This document shows positions 51,507 through 61,698 of a DNA stretch of 64,000 nucleotides, one piece after another. Under the pieces are notes generated by a model that saw only the letters and a program-made list of their open reading frames with translations, ran no database searches and was not told the origin of the DNA. Each line of letters opens with the position of its first letter. Position 1 is the stretch's first letter. Position numbers and translations under genes: made by a program. This DNA is from Methylococcus capsulatus str. Texas = ATCC 19069 (lineage in GTDB: Bacteria > Pseudomonadota > Gammaproteobacteria > Methylococcales > Methylococcaceae), in the NCBI RefSeq assembly GCF_000424685.1, contig NZ_KE384224.1, positions 434,001 to 498,000 of the forward strand, in the 5' to 3' direction.

Positions 51507-53150
51507 ATGCTCTACCAAGCGCTTGCGCGTAAGTGGCGACCCCACAACTTCACCGAAGTCGTCGGCCAGGAGCACGTCGTCAAGGCGCTGACGCATGCGC
51601 TGGAAGCCGGTCGCATGCACCATGCCTATCTGTTCACCGGTACCCGCGGCGTCGGCAAGACGACGCTGGCCCGGATTCTAGCCAAGGCGCTCAATTGCGA
51701 AGACCGGCAGGGCGCAAACCCCTGCGGCCGCTGCCTGATCTGCCGGGAGGTGGACGAAGGCCGCTTCATCGATCTGATCGAGGTCGACGCCGCTTCACGT
51801 ACCAAGGTCGAGGATACCCGAGACCTCCTGGACAACGTCCAGTACGCCCCCAACCAGGGGCGCTACAAAGTCTACTTGATCGACGAAGTCCATATGCTCT
51901 CCGGGCACAGTTTCAACGCCCTGTTGAAGACACTGGAAGAGCCTCCGCCGCACGTGAAATTCTTGCTGGCGACCACCGACCCGCAGAAGATTCCGGTCAC
52001 CGTGCTATCGCGCTGCCTGCAGTTCAACCTCAAACGGTTGACGCCCGAGCAGATCCGCGCCCAGATGGCCCAGATTCTGGCGTCCGAGAGTATCGACTTC
52101 GAGCCCGCCGCCACCAAGGCTCTGGCCCGCGCCGCCCAGGGCAGCATGCGCGACGGCCTCAGCCTGCTGGACCAGGCCATCGCCCACTGTGGCGGCCGGC
52201 TCACCAACACCGGCGTCAGCGCCATGCTGGGCACCGTATCGCGGGAGCCGGTCTATGGCGTGCTCGAGGCCCTGGCGGAGTCCGGGGCCGATGAGTTGCT
52301 TGCAGTCTCCGCGACCCTCGCCGAATTTTCCCCCGATTACCAGGACGTGGTGCAGCAACTGCTGGCGATCCTGCACCAGATTGCGATTGCCCAGTTTGCC
52401 CCGGACGCCATCCACCAAGACGACGAGGCCGAACGCGTACTGACCCTCGCCCGCCGTCTTACACCGGAGGATACCCAGCTCTACTACCAGATCGCGCTGC
52501 AGGGGCAAAAGGATCTGCAGCTGGCCCCCGACCCGCGCGATGGCTTCGAGATGCTGCTGCTGCGGATGCTGGCCTTCCGGCCGCACTCCGCCGAAGCCGC
52601 GCCGAGGATCGTCCCGACCGCGGCCGCCCCGGCGATGCGGGCACCCTCCGATACCGGCATTCGGGAGCCGCACCGCGCTCGGGAAGTCACCCGGCAAGCT
52701 CCGCCCCCGGCCGCTGCCGAAGCTTCCTCGTCCGGGGCAAGTCCTGGGACGACAAGCGACGCGCTGAACTGGCCGCGGATGATCGAGGCCATGCGCCTCG
52801 CTGGCATGACCCGCCAGCTCGCCAGCCATTGCGTGCTGAGGACGCTGACGGAACATGCCTGCGAGTTGGCGTTGGACCCCAGACAGGCCCAGATCCACAC
52901 GCCAACGGTGACAAGCAATCTCGAGACCGCCTTGCAAAAGCTCCTCGGCCGCCCCATCAAGCTAACGATCCGCTGCGAATCCCTGGACGCGGAAACGCCG
53001 GCCGCCGCCGATCAGCGCGCGCAGATCGAAAGACAGCGCGAGGCCGAACTCGAAATCGAAAACGATGCGACCGTCCACGCCCTAAAGGACATGTTCGGCG
53101 CACAGATCGTGGCCGGCTCGACCCGTCCGCTAGACCACACCGAACCTTGA
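51507..53150 (+). CDS. dnaX: DNA polymerase III subunit gamma/tau
   Basis: A 547-residue clamp-loader ATPase: Walker A GTRGVGKTT, zinc cysteines (NCEDRQGANPCGRCLIC), DEVHMLSG box, then a variable linker after about residue 370 and a C-terminal tau domain. I saw no A6G-type slippery heptamer, so a frameshift-made gamma form is not indicated. The gene starts 30 bp after the 4.5S RNA gene and precedes ybaB and recR, a conserved order. Confidence 0.95.
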   Translation: MLYQALARKWRPHNFTEVVGQEHVVKALTHALEAGRMHHAYLFTGTRGVGKTTLARILAKALNCEDRQGANPCGRCLICREVDEGRFIDLIEVDAASRTKVEDTRDLLDNVQYAPNQGRYKVYLIDEVHMLSGHSFNALLKTLEEPPPHVKFLLATTDPQKIPVTVLSRCLQFNLKRLTPEQIRAQMAQILASESIDFEPAATKALARAAQGSMRDGLSLLDQAIAHCGGRLTNTGVSAMLGTVSREPVYGVLEALAESGADELLAVSATLAEFSPDYQDVVQQLLAILHQIAIAQFAPDAIHQDDEAERVLTLARRLTPEDTQLYYQIALQGQKDLQLAPDPRDGFEMLLLRMLAFRPHSAEAAPRIVPTAAAPAMRAPSDTGIREPHRAREVTRQAPPPAAAEASSSGASPGTTSDALNWPRMIEAMRLAGMTRQLASHCVLRTLTEHACELALDPRQAQIHTPTVTSNLETALQKLLGRPIKLTIRCESLDAETPAAADQRAQIERQREAELEIENDATVHALKDMFGAQIVAGSTRPLDHTEP

Positions 53151-53159
53151 GGTAATCCC

Positions 53160-53483
53160 ATGAAAAACCCGTTGGCCAACCTGATGCAGCAGGCACAGCG
53201 CTTCCAGGAGACCTTCCAGAAAACCCAGGAAGAGATAGCGGCGACCGAAATCCAGGCCGAGTCCGGCGGCGGCTTGGTGAAAATCCGCATGAACGGCAAG
53301 CGCGAAGTGCTCAAAGTGGAGATCGATCCCAGCCTGCGCCAGGAGGAACACGAAGTGTTGGAAGACCTGATCGCCGCAGCGTTCAACGACGGCGTGCGCC
53401 GGGTCGCCAAGCTCAAGCAGGAGAAGATGGCCGGCCTGACGGGAAGCCTGGGCATCCCGCCCGGCTTCAACCTGCCGTTCTAG
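53160..53483 (+). CDS. ybaB: Nucleoid-associated protein YbaB/EbfC
   Basis: A 107-residue DNA-binding protein (NLMQQAQRFQETFQKTQEEI; GGGLVKIRMNGKREVLKVEI; PGFNLPF end). Nine bp after dnaX and 6 bp before recR. Confidence 0.94.
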   Translation: MKNPLANLMQQAQRFQETFQKTQEEIAATEIQAESGGGLVKIRMNGKREVLKVEIDPSLRQEEHEVLEDLIAAAFNDGVRRVAKLKQEKMAGLTGSLGIPPGFNLPF

Positions 53484-53489
53484 TCCCGC

Positions 53490-54086
53490 ATGCGGCAAGC
53501 CGGTGCCATTGCCGAGCTGATTGAAGCGCTGCGCTGTCTGCCCGGCGTCGGGCCCAAGACCGCGCAGCGCATGACGCTTCACCTGTTGCAGCGCGACCGC
53601 GACGCTGCCGGCAGACTGAGCGAAGCCCTGCGCCAGGCCTTGGAAAAAGTGGGGTTATGCGCCCAGTGCCGCACCCTGACCGAGCACTCACTGTGCGAGT
53701 ACTGCGCCAGCCCGGGACGGGACCGGTCCCTCCTCTGCATCGTGGAATCGCCGGCCGAGGTGCTCGCGATCAGCCGCTCCACCGGCTATAAGGGCTTGTT
53801 TTTTGTACTCAATGGACGCCTGTCGCCGCTCGATGGCATCGGTCCCGAAGAGCTGGGGCTGGACGTCCTGGAGCAACGGCTGAAGGACGATGGTGTCGCG
53901 GAACTGATCCTGGCGACCAACACCACCGTCGAGGGCGAAGCGACCGCTCATTACCTCAGCGACATGGCCCGGCGCCACGGCATCCGGACCACCCGCATCG
54001 CCCACGGCATCCCCTTCGGCGGAGAGCTGGAATACGTCGACGGCGCCACGCTTTCCCATGCCTTCGACGGCCGCAAGGATTTCTGA
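53490..54086 (+). CDS. recR: Recombination protein RecR
   Basis: A 198-residue protein for RecFOR gap repair: helix-hairpin-helix (LPGVGPKTAQRMTLHLLQ), C4 zinc finger (CAQCRTLTEHSLCEYC) and a Toprim domain (LLCIVESPAEVLAI, EGEATAHYL). Usual length. Confidence 0.96.
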   Translation: MRQAGAIAELIEALRCLPGVGPKTAQRMTLHLLQRDRDAAGRLSEALRQALEKVGLCAQCRTLTEHSLCEYCASPGRDRSLLCIVESPAEVLAISRSTGYKGLFFVLNGRLSPLDGIGPEELGLDVLEQRLKDDGVAELILATNTTVEGEATAHYLSDMARRHGIRTTRIAHGIPFGGELEYVDGATLSHAFDGRKDF

Positions 54087-54113
54087 AAAGACCTACCCAC
54101 CCAAGGAGCCGCT

Positions 54114-54458
54114 ATGTCGCAATGTATCTTCTGCCAGATGGTCGCCGGGACGATCAAACCCGCCGTGGTTCACGAAGACGAACTGACGCTGGCGTTCCGG
54201 GACATCAACCCGCAGGCGCCGGTGCATGTGCTGGTGATTCCCAAGGCGCACGTCGCCAACCTCAACGAGCTGCCGGCGGACGCGCCGGGTCTGGCCACGG
54301 CGCTGTTCGAGACGGTCAAGCGGGTCGCCGCGCTGGAAGGGATTGCCGAATCCGGCTACCGCACGGTGGTCAACTGCCTGGGCGATGCCGGCCAGGCAGT
54401 CGACCATCTGCATCTACACGTCCTCGGCGGCCGCCGCCTGCACTGGCCACCGGGCTGA
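54114..54458 (+). CDS. hinT: HIT-family nucleotide hydrolase (HinT-like)
   Basis: A 114-residue histidine-triad protein with CIFCQMVAGTIKPAVVHED at the start and the catalytic HLHLHVLGG near the end. The family hydrolyses nucleoside phosphoramidates. GGAG lies 8 bp before the ATG. Confidence 0.93.
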   Translation: MSQCIFCQMVAGTIKPAVVHEDELTLAFRDINPQAPVHVLVIPKAHVANLNELPADAPGLATALFETVKRVAALEGIAESGYRTVVNCLGDAGQAVDHLHLHVLGGRRLHWPPG

Positions 54459-54492
54459 TTCCCCGTGACCGGTACGGGCGGAAGGGTAAACC

Positions 54493-54927
54493 CTATTCGC
54501 CGCCATCGGCGGGATTCAGCTCGGTGCCGAGGATGGACCAGTCGTCCGGATTGGCCTGGTCGTCGCCCGTCATACGCAGCTTGCACACGAATTTCTGGGC
54601 GATCCGGCCCTGCGGGGAATCGACCAGCACCTCGGACCGCAGAATGTAATTCCTGCCGCCCAGCGCCCAGGCCTCGTATTTGTCATCCAGGAATTCCGAA
54701 TTCTCTGGCACCACGTGGTCTTCCAGCATCGCCGCCTTGCAATGCAGATAAGCGAAGTCGGTACGGGGGGTCTTGACCTTGCCGAGTTGCTCTTCCTCTT
54801 CTTCCTTCATATCGAAGAGATCGGACTCGAGGACCTTCATCACGAAAGGTGTCACGCCCTTGTTCTGCAGTACGTAAAGACCGACGATGAATAAAACCAG
54901 TAATAGAAGGGAGATGTTGCGGCGCAT
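54493..54927 (-). CDS. Hypothetical membrane-anchored protein
   Basis: A 144-residue protein with one N-terminal helix (NISLLLLVLFIVGLYVLQ), then an acidic stretch (DMKEEEEEQ) and a soluble part containing two Cys (LHCKAAML, FVCKLRM). Codon pattern and clean start support a real gene. Not recognised. Convergent with hinT and divergent from the 5'-nucleotidase gene. Confidence 0.6.
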   Translation of the reverse strand: MRRNISLLLLVLFIVGLYVLQNKGVTPFVMKVLESDLFDMKEEEEEQLGKVKTPRTDFAYLHCKAAMLEDHVVPENSEFLDDKYEAWALGGRNYILRSEVLVDSPQGRIAQKFVCKLRMTGDDQANPDDWSILGTELNPADGGE

Positions 54928-55074
54928 GATGCTCCTCTCGTTTTGTTCTGCTTATGTTCTGATTGCCAGGAATCCGGGGGTCCCTTGGGGAGACGCCACG
55001 GAAAACGATCAATTGTGCGGCACCGCTGTCGAAATGTATACCGGAGCCGCCGGAACCTTCGCGATTTTCAGGCC

Positions 55075-56019
55075 ATGAACCAGCCTTCCAGCCTCGTCGT
55101 CGCCATCTCCTCCCGAGCGCTTTTCGACCTCGATGAATCGCACCGCATCTTCGAACAGGAAGGCCGGGAAGCCTATTGCCGATATCAGATCGCGCATGAA
55201 GACGAAATCCTGGCGCCGGGCGTCGCCTTCCCGCTGGTGCGCAAGTTGCTGGCGATGAACGACCGCCTCGGCACCCCGCTGGTCGAAGTCATTCTGCTCT
55301 CGCGCAACAGCGCCGACACGGGCCTCCGGATTTTCAACTCCATACAGCGCCACGGACTGGACATCACCCGGGCTGCCTTCACCGGCGGCCGCTCACCGTT
55401 CAAATACGTCGCAGCCTTCGGGGCCCATCTGTTCCTGTCGGCGGACGCCGGCGACGTCGCCGACGCCCTCAACGACGGACAGGCGGCGGCTACCATCATC
55501 ACGGCTCCTGCCCGCAGCAGCGATACCGACCAGCTGCGCATCGCCTTCGACGGCGACGCGGTGCTGTTTTCGGACGAGTCCGAACGCATCTACCGCTCGG
55601 CGGGACTGGAAGCCTTCGCCGAGAATGAACGCGTCGCCGCACGCGAACCTTTGCCCGGCGGCCCGTTCCGGAATTTCCTCGCAGCACTCCATCACATCCA
55701 GACCCGCTTCGATGCCGACGGTTCACCGCTGCGCACCGCCCTGGTGACGGCCCGTGGCGCGCCCGCTCACGAACGGGTGGTACGGACGCTGCGAGCCTGG
55801 AATATCCGGATCGACGAGGCGCTGTTCCTCGGTGGACGGGATAAGAGCCAGTTCCTGGCCGCTTTCGGGGCGGATATCTTTTTCGACGATCAGAAAAGCA
55901 ATTGCGAAGCCGCGAGCCGCCACGTGGCGACCGGCCACGTGCCGCACGGCGTGGCCAACGCACCCGATGACGCTGACGACCGGCCACCCGGGATGGAGGC
56001 AGGCAGCCGCTCGCCGTGA
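55075..56019 (+). CDS. 5'-nucleotidase (cytosolic NT5C1-type)
   Basis: A 314-residue protein with two similar halves (VVAISSRALFDLDESHRIF; RIAFDGDAVLFSDESERIY), HAD-like DxD features in the second half (AFDGDAVL) and a terminal AAFGADIFFDDQ block. It matches bacterial homologues of cytosolic 5'-nucleotidase I, which dephosphorylate nucleoside monophosphates. ATG 55075 is used; the frame opens 44 codons earlier without coding character. Confidence 0.85.
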   Translation: MNQPSSLVVAISSRALFDLDESHRIFEQEGREAYCRYQIAHEDEILAPGVAFPLVRKLLAMNDRLGTPLVEVILLSRNSADTGLRIFNSIQRHGLDITRAAFTGGRSPFKYVAAFGAHLFLSADAGDVADALNDGQAAATIITAPARSSDTDQLRIAFDGDAVLFSDESERIYRSAGLEAFAENERVAAREPLPGGPFRNFLAALHHIQTRFDADGSPLRTALVTARGAPAHERVVRTLRAWNIRIDEALFLGGRDKSQFLAAFGADIFFDDQKSNCEAASRHVATGHVPHGVANAPDDADDRPPGMEAGSRSP

Positions 56020-56091
56020 GCATTCCTCTCACCCCGTCCGTCTCCCGATTGCGGAAGAGGTGGACAAAGAAACGCTTCGCATTGTTTCGCT

Positions 56092-57063
56092 TCAGCTGAC
56101 CGGCAGCTTGTAGGGCTTCCCTTCGACTTCCCGGACCAGCCGCGGCACGAGAAACCCCGGCAGCCGGCGGCGCAGGGCTTCGTGCAACGCCCGGGCTTCG
56201 GCCTCCGGAACTTCGAAATGGGCGGTGCCGCGCACTCTGTCCAGCAGGTGAAGGTAGTAAGGCAACACCCCACATTCGAAGAGTCTTTCGCTGAGTTCGC
56301 ACAAGGCGCTGACGGAATCGTTGACCTGCCGCAGCAGCACGGACTGGTTCAGCAACGTCAGACCGGCACGCCGCATGGCTGCCAGCACGCCGCCGGTCTC
56401 GGCGTCCAGTTCCCGGGGATGATTGGCGTGAATCACCACCACGGTTTTGAGCCGGTGGCCGGCGAGGATTTCCAGCAACCTCTCGTCGATGCGGGACGGC
56501 AGCACCAGCGGCACCCGGCTGTGGACACGCAGCCGCCGCAAGTGCGGGATCGCTGTGAGCTGCTCCGTCAGCCGTGCCAAGCGATCATCGCTCAGCAGCA
56601 GCGGGTCACCGCCGCTCAGAATGATTTCAGTGAGCCCAGGATCGCGGACGATATAATCCAAAGCGGCCTTCTCCCGCTGGCGGGTGAACTGGCTTTCGCC
56701 ATAGGGGAACTCGCGGCGGAAACAATAGCGACAGTGGACCGCGCAGGCGCCAGTCGTGATCAAGAGCGCCCGGCCCTGATACTTGTGCAGCAGGCCAGGC
56801 ACCTTCAGAGCCGGCCGGTCGCCGACCGGATCGCCGACGAAACCCTCGGGAGAGGCCAGTTCCTGCGCCAGCGGCAGAACCTGCCGGAGCAGCGGGTCAT
56901 ACGGGTCGCCCGGTCTCATTTTCCGGGCATAGGCGCGCGGCACGCGGAACGGGAACTTTCCCGCCGCCTCCGCCGAAAACGGCGCGGCGATGCCGAGAAA
57001 ATCCAGGAGATCCTGGACACAGCCAAAACCCTCGGCCAGTTCGGCCTGCCACTGCTCACTCAT
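56092..57063 (-). CDS. epmB: EF-P lysine 2,3-aminomutase EpmB
   Basis: A 323-residue radical-SAM, PLP-dependent enzyme converting (S)-alpha-lysine to (R)-beta-lysine for EF-P modification. It shows the cluster motif CAVHCRYCFRR and GGDPLLL. PLP and zinc residues are expected downstream. ATG 57063 is used; a GTG at 57072 also follows AAGGA. It is divergent from efp. Confidence 0.92.
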   Translation of the reverse strand: MSEQWQAELAEGFGCVQDLLDFLGIAAPFSAEAAGKFPFRVPRAYARKMRPGDPYDPLLRQVLPLAQELASPEGFVGDPVGDRPALKVPGLLHKYQGRALLITTGACAVHCRYCFRREFPYGESQFTRQREKAALDYIVRDPGLTEIILSGGDPLLLSDDRLARLTEQLTAIPHLRRLRVHSRVPLVLPSRIDERLLEILAGHRLKTVVVIHANHPRELDAETGGVLAAMRRAGLTLLNQSVLLRQVNDSVSALCELSERLFECGVLPYYLHLLDRVRGTAHFEVPEAEARALHEALRRRLPGFLVPRLVREVEGKPYKLPVS

Positions 57064-57162
57064 ATCGTCCACCGTCCTTGATCGGCGCTGTACGGTTCCG
57101 CAATAAAAAAGCGTCCATTATAATGCTCTGTATTTTTTCAGATGCATCGACCCGAGGTATGC

Positions 57163-57729
57163 ATGGCTATTGTTAGCACGAGTGAGTTCAAGAACGGTTT
57201 GAAAGTGATGCTGGACGGTGATCCCTGCACCATGCTCGAAAGTGAGTTCGTCAAGCCGGGCAAGGGCCAGGCCTTCAACCGGGTCAAATTGCGCAACCTC
57301 AAGACCGGCCGGGTGGTGGAACGGACCTTCAAGTCCGGCGAGACCCTGGAAACCGCGGACGTGGTCGACGTGGAAATGCAGTATCTCTACAACGACGGCG
57401 AGCTCTGGCATTTCATGGTACCGGAGTCCTTCGAGCAGTACGCCGCTGATCAGAATGCCGTCGCCGACGCCAAGAAGTGGCTGAAGGAACAGGACATCTG
57501 CATCCTGACCCTGTTCAACAACGTCCCGCTGGCCGTTCAGCCGCCCAATTTCGTGGAGCTCACCATTACCGAAACCGACCCCGGCGTGCGCGGTGACACC
57601 TCCGGTGGCGGCGGCAAACCTGCCACCCTGGAAACCGGTGCCGTAGTCCGGGTACCGTTGTTCGTCCAGACCGGGGAGGTCATCAAAGTGGACACCCGCA
57701 CGGGGGAATACGTCTCCCGTGTCAAATAG
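57163..57729 (+). CDS. efp: Elongation factor P
   Basis: A 188-residue ribosome factor relieving polyproline stalls. Start [12 protein letters not shown] at ATG 57163 follows GAGG 7 bp upstream, and numbering from it puts the modified residue Lys34 in VKPGKGQAF exactly as in E. coli. Its stop lies within epmA. Confidence 0.97.
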   Translation: MAIVSTSEFKNGLKVMLDGDPCTMLESEFVKPGKGQAFNRVKLRNLKTGRVVERTFKSGETLETADVVDVEMQYLYNDGELWHFMVPESFEQYAADQNAVADAKKWLKEQDICILTLFNNVPLAVQPPNFVELTITETDPGVRGDTSGGGGKPATLETGAVVRVPLFVQTGEVIKVDTRTGEYVSRVK

Positions 57730-58708
57730 GGCGCCCTCCGACTGGCGTCCATCCTGCCCGCCGGCCATGCTGCGCCGGCGGGCGGAACTCCTTCGGAAAA
57801 TCCGACGGTTCTTCGCCGAACGGGAGGTGCTGGAGGTCGAGACTCCCCTTCTCTCGCACGGTACCGTGACCGATCCGCACCTGAGCGTTTTTTCCGTCGG
57901 TGGCGGCAGCGGCGGTTCGTCACGGCTGTTCCTCCAGACCTCGCCGGAATTCGCGATGAAGCGGCTGCTGGCCGCCGGTAGCGGTTCGATCTATCAGATC
58001 TGCAAGGCCTTCCGCAGGGATGAATCCGGCCGCTTCCACAACCCCGAGTTCACTCTCCTGGAATGGTACAGGGTCGGTTTCGGGCTCGACGAATTGATCG
58101 AAGAAACCGATGCGCTGTTGCAGATCCTGAGTGAAAACATCCGTCCGCTGGCCGCGTCCGAACACCTGAGCTACCGCGAGTCCTTCCTGAGACATGCCGG
58201 CATCGATCCGCTCGACGCCGGGTTCGCCGATTTCGCCGGCTGTGCTGCGAGCCACGGCTTGCAGGAAGCCGAAGCAATCTGCGGAACGGACCGTTCGATC
58301 TGGCTCGACCTGCTGTTCAGCCACCTCGTCCAGCCCCATCTGGGGCGGGGCCGTTTCACGTTCGTGCGCGATTTTCCCGCGATCCTGCCATCCCTGGCCA
58401 GGTTCAAACCGGACGACGAGCGGTTGGTGGAGCGGGTGGAGGTATTCCTGGACGGTCTGGAGCTGGGCAACGGTTTTTTCGAGCTCAGCGACCCCCTCGA
58501 ACAGGAATACCGGTTCGACCGTGACATCGCTGCCCGCATCGACGCCGGGCTTCCCGTTCCGGAAAAAGACCGGCGTCTCCTGGATGCTCTGAAAGCCGGT
58601 CTGCCCGACTGCGCCGGGATCGCCCTCGGCATCGACCGGCTGCTGCTCGGCCTCCACCGGCTGGACGCAATCGCCGATACCCTGGCCTTCCCCCTGGCCA
58701 AGGCCTGA
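57719..58708 (+). CDS. epmA: EF-P beta-lysylation ligase EpmA
   Basis: A 329-residue class II lysyl-tRNA-synthetase paralogue without the anticodon domain. Motif 2 ([20 protein letters not shown]) and motif 3 ([14 protein letters not shown]) are present. It attaches beta-lysine to EF-P Lys34. GTG start at 57719 overlaps efp and gives the E. coli-like N-terminus [19 protein letters not shown]. Confidence 0.95.
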   Translation: MSNRAPSDWRPSCPPAMLRRRAELLRKIRRFFAEREVLEVETPLLSHGTVTDPHLSVFSVGGGSGGSSRLFLQTSPEFAMKRLLAAGSGSIYQICKAFRRDESGRFHNPEFTLLEWYRVGFGLDELIEETDALLQILSENIRPLAASEHLSYRESFLRHAGIDPLDAGFADFAGCAASHGLQEAEAICGTDRSIWLDLLFSHLVQPHLGRGRFTFVRDFPAILPSLARFKPDDERLVERVEVFLDGLELGNGFFELSDPLEQEYRFDRDIAARIDAGLPVPEKDRRLLDALKAGLPDCAGIALGIDRLLLGLHRLDAIADTLAFPLAKA

Positions 58709-58719
58709 GCCGCTCGAAC

Positions 58720-59466
58720 TTACGGGGAAATCCGTACCCGCCTCCCCCCTTCCGGTGTCCAGCGCAGGAATTCGCCTTCGCTGTGCCACTCCGCCAGCAC
58801 GATCCGACGGACCGGACGACCACAGACCAGGTCGTGATCCGCCGGCCGGTGGGTGTGGCCGTGGATCATGACGTCCGCGCCGAAATCCCGGAACACCCGC
58901 GCCACTTCGGCGGCGTTGACGTCCATGATCTCCGGCACGGTGCCACGCTTGTCCAGCACCGAACGCAAGCGGTACCAGCGTGCGTAGAGTCGGCGCACCC
59001 AAAGCGGTTTGCCCAAGGCGTGGCGCTTCCATGCGTCGGTGCGGACCCGCGCCCTGGCCTGCTGATACTTGCGGTCGTCCGTGCACAGCAGGTCGCCGTG
59101 CGTGACCACGGCCTTGTGCCCGTACAGGTCGATGACCGTGTAATCGTCGAGCAGAGTTGCCCCGGTGGCCGCGGCGAACTCCGGACCGACCAGGAAATCA
59201 CGGTTGCCCTGCTGGAAAAACACCCGGGTGCCGGACTGTGTCAGCTCCCGAAGACTTCGCCGCACCACCCCGGCGGGAAAAGCGGTATCGTCGTCGCCGA
59301 TATACGCGTCGAACAGATCGCCGAGTATGTACAGAGCCTCGGCGCCGCGGGCATGACCGGCAAGAAAGTCCTGGAACAGCCGGACCCGGCCGGGTTCTGT
59401 CGCGCTCAAGTGCAGATCGGCAATGAACAAGGTCTCCAGTCTCAAAGTCTGCTCCAGGGAAGCCAT
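58720..59466 (-). CDS. lpxH: UDP-2,3-diacylglucosamine hydrolase LpxH
   Basis: A 248-residue metallophosphoesterase in lipid A synthesis. All metal motifs are seen: FIADLHLS, LGDLFDAYIG, QQGNRDFL, THGD, and MIHGHTHRP. ATG 59466 is preferred (MASLEQTLRLETLFIADLHL). No clear Shine-Dalgarno site precedes it; instead a terminator-like hairpin stands there. The frame opens 25 codons earlier. Confidence 0.94.
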   Translation of the reverse strand: MASLEQTLRLETLFIADLHLSATEPGRVRLFQDFLAGHARGAEALYILGDLFDAYIGDDDTAFPAGVVRRSLRELTQSGTRVFFQQGNRDFLVGPEFAAATGATLLDDYTVIDLYGHKAVVTHGDLLCTDDRKYQQARARVRTDAWKRHALGKPLWVRRLYARWYRLRSVLDKRGTVPEIMDVNAAEVARVFRDFGADVMIHGHTHRPADHDLVCGRPVRRIVLAEWHSEGEFLRWTPEGGRRVRISP

Positions 59467-59476
59467 GGAAAAAGAT

Positions 59477-59497
59477 CGCCGGTTCAACCGACCGGCG
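59477..59497 (-). terminator. Terminator-like hairpin directly before the lpxH start
   Basis: Read on the minus strand: CGCCGGT, loop CGGTTGA, ACCGGCG, then ATCTTTTTCC and the lpxH ATG. A 7-bp GC stem followed by five T's has intrinsic-terminator form, ending where the ribosome site should be. It could attenuate lpxH or mean that the start lies elsewhere. Confidence 0.5.
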
Positions 59498-59545
59498 GGG
59501 TAAAGTGCTTGAGAATCTGGGGGTTTATCTCCTCTCATCATTTAT

Positions 59546-59553
59546 GTTAGCAT
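59546..59553 (+). promoter_or_regulatory. Extended -10 promoter candidate for rimP-nusA-infB
   Basis: TGTTAGCAT gives TGn plus a TAGCAT -10 hexamer; no good -35 box 17 bp upstream, as allowed for extended -10 promoters. The leader to rimP would be about 135 bases. Confidence 0.4.
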
Positions 59554-59571
59554 ACGCTGACTGATGAGACG

Positions 59572-59675
59572 GGTCTTCCAGCCTGGAGGACCAGCGTCCC
59601 GAACGGCGCCCCTTGCGGGCGTTTTTAGTTTCTGAAGGAACGGGATAACAACATTGGGCCTTGTGCCCTTTTTTT
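59572..59675 (+). promoter_or_regulatory. rimP-nusA leader with three hairpins, two of terminator form
   Basis: Hairpin 1: GGTCTTCC/GGAGGACC (59572-59592). Hairpin 2: CGCCC/GGGCG then TTTTT (59607-59626). Hairpin 3: GGGC/GCCC then seven T's (59656-59675). The last lies 18 bp before the rimP ATG. Transcription must read through both to reach nusA, so the leader may be an attenuator sensed by NusA. In E. coli a tRNA gene (metY) precedes this operon; none is found here. Confidence 0.55.
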
Positions 59676-59693
59676 GTGGGCCGGAAACTGACT

Positions 59694-60146
59694 ATGCGGA
59701 TGCCCGAACACTTGCAGCGATTGATCGAGCCCGTCGTTACCGGATTGGGTTATGAACTGGCGGGAATCGAGTTCGACGCGCGTGCCAGGGTTCTGCGCGT
59801 CTACATCGACCATCCCCAGGGGATAGGGCTGGACGACTGTTCGAAGGTCAGCTACCAACTCAGCGGTATGCTGGACGTGGAGGATCCCATTCCCGGCCAG
59901 TACCAGCTGGAAATATCGTCGCCCGGCCTCGACCGCCCGTTGTTCACCCTCGAGCATTTCAAACGCTTCACGGGCCGTCGGGTGCGGCTGCAAACACTGC
60001 GCTCCCTGGATGGTCAGCGCCGGTTCAAGGGGGAGATTGCAGGCGTCCGGGGGGATGTGATCGACCTCGAAGACGACAACGGCCTGCATGCCATTCCTTT
60101 TGACCTGATCGACAAGGCCCGGCTCATACCCGAATTTGATATCTGA
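59694..60146 (+). CDS. rimP: Ribosome maturation factor RimP
   Basis: A 150-residue protein for 30S maturation (LEPVV-type start RLIEPVVTGLGYELAGIEF; ISSPGLDRPLFTLEHFKRF). ATG 59694 is preferred over upstream in-frame codons that lie in the T-run of the leader hairpin. Confidence 0.95.
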   Translation: MRMPEHLQRLIEPVVTGLGYELAGIEFDARARVLRVYIDHPQGIGLDDCSKVSYQLSGMLDVEDPIPGQYQLEISSPGLDRPLFTLEHFKRFTGRRVRLQTLRSLDGQRRFKGEIAGVRGDVIDLEDDNGLHAIPFDLIDKARLIPEFDI

Positions 60147-60164
60147 ACATTGTAGGACGACCTG

Positions 60165-61664
<1,500 letters not shown>

Positions 61665-61698
61665 AGACGCAAGGACGATTACCGATAGGGGCTGAATC

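Noticed and set aside
51507-53150. Programmed frameshift in dnaX
   Set aside because: No slippery A-rich heptamer with downstream hairpin was found.
59560-59640. A tRNA gene before rimP, as metY in E. coli
   Set aside because: No cloverleaf or TTC loop can be drawn; the hairpins fit a leader instead.
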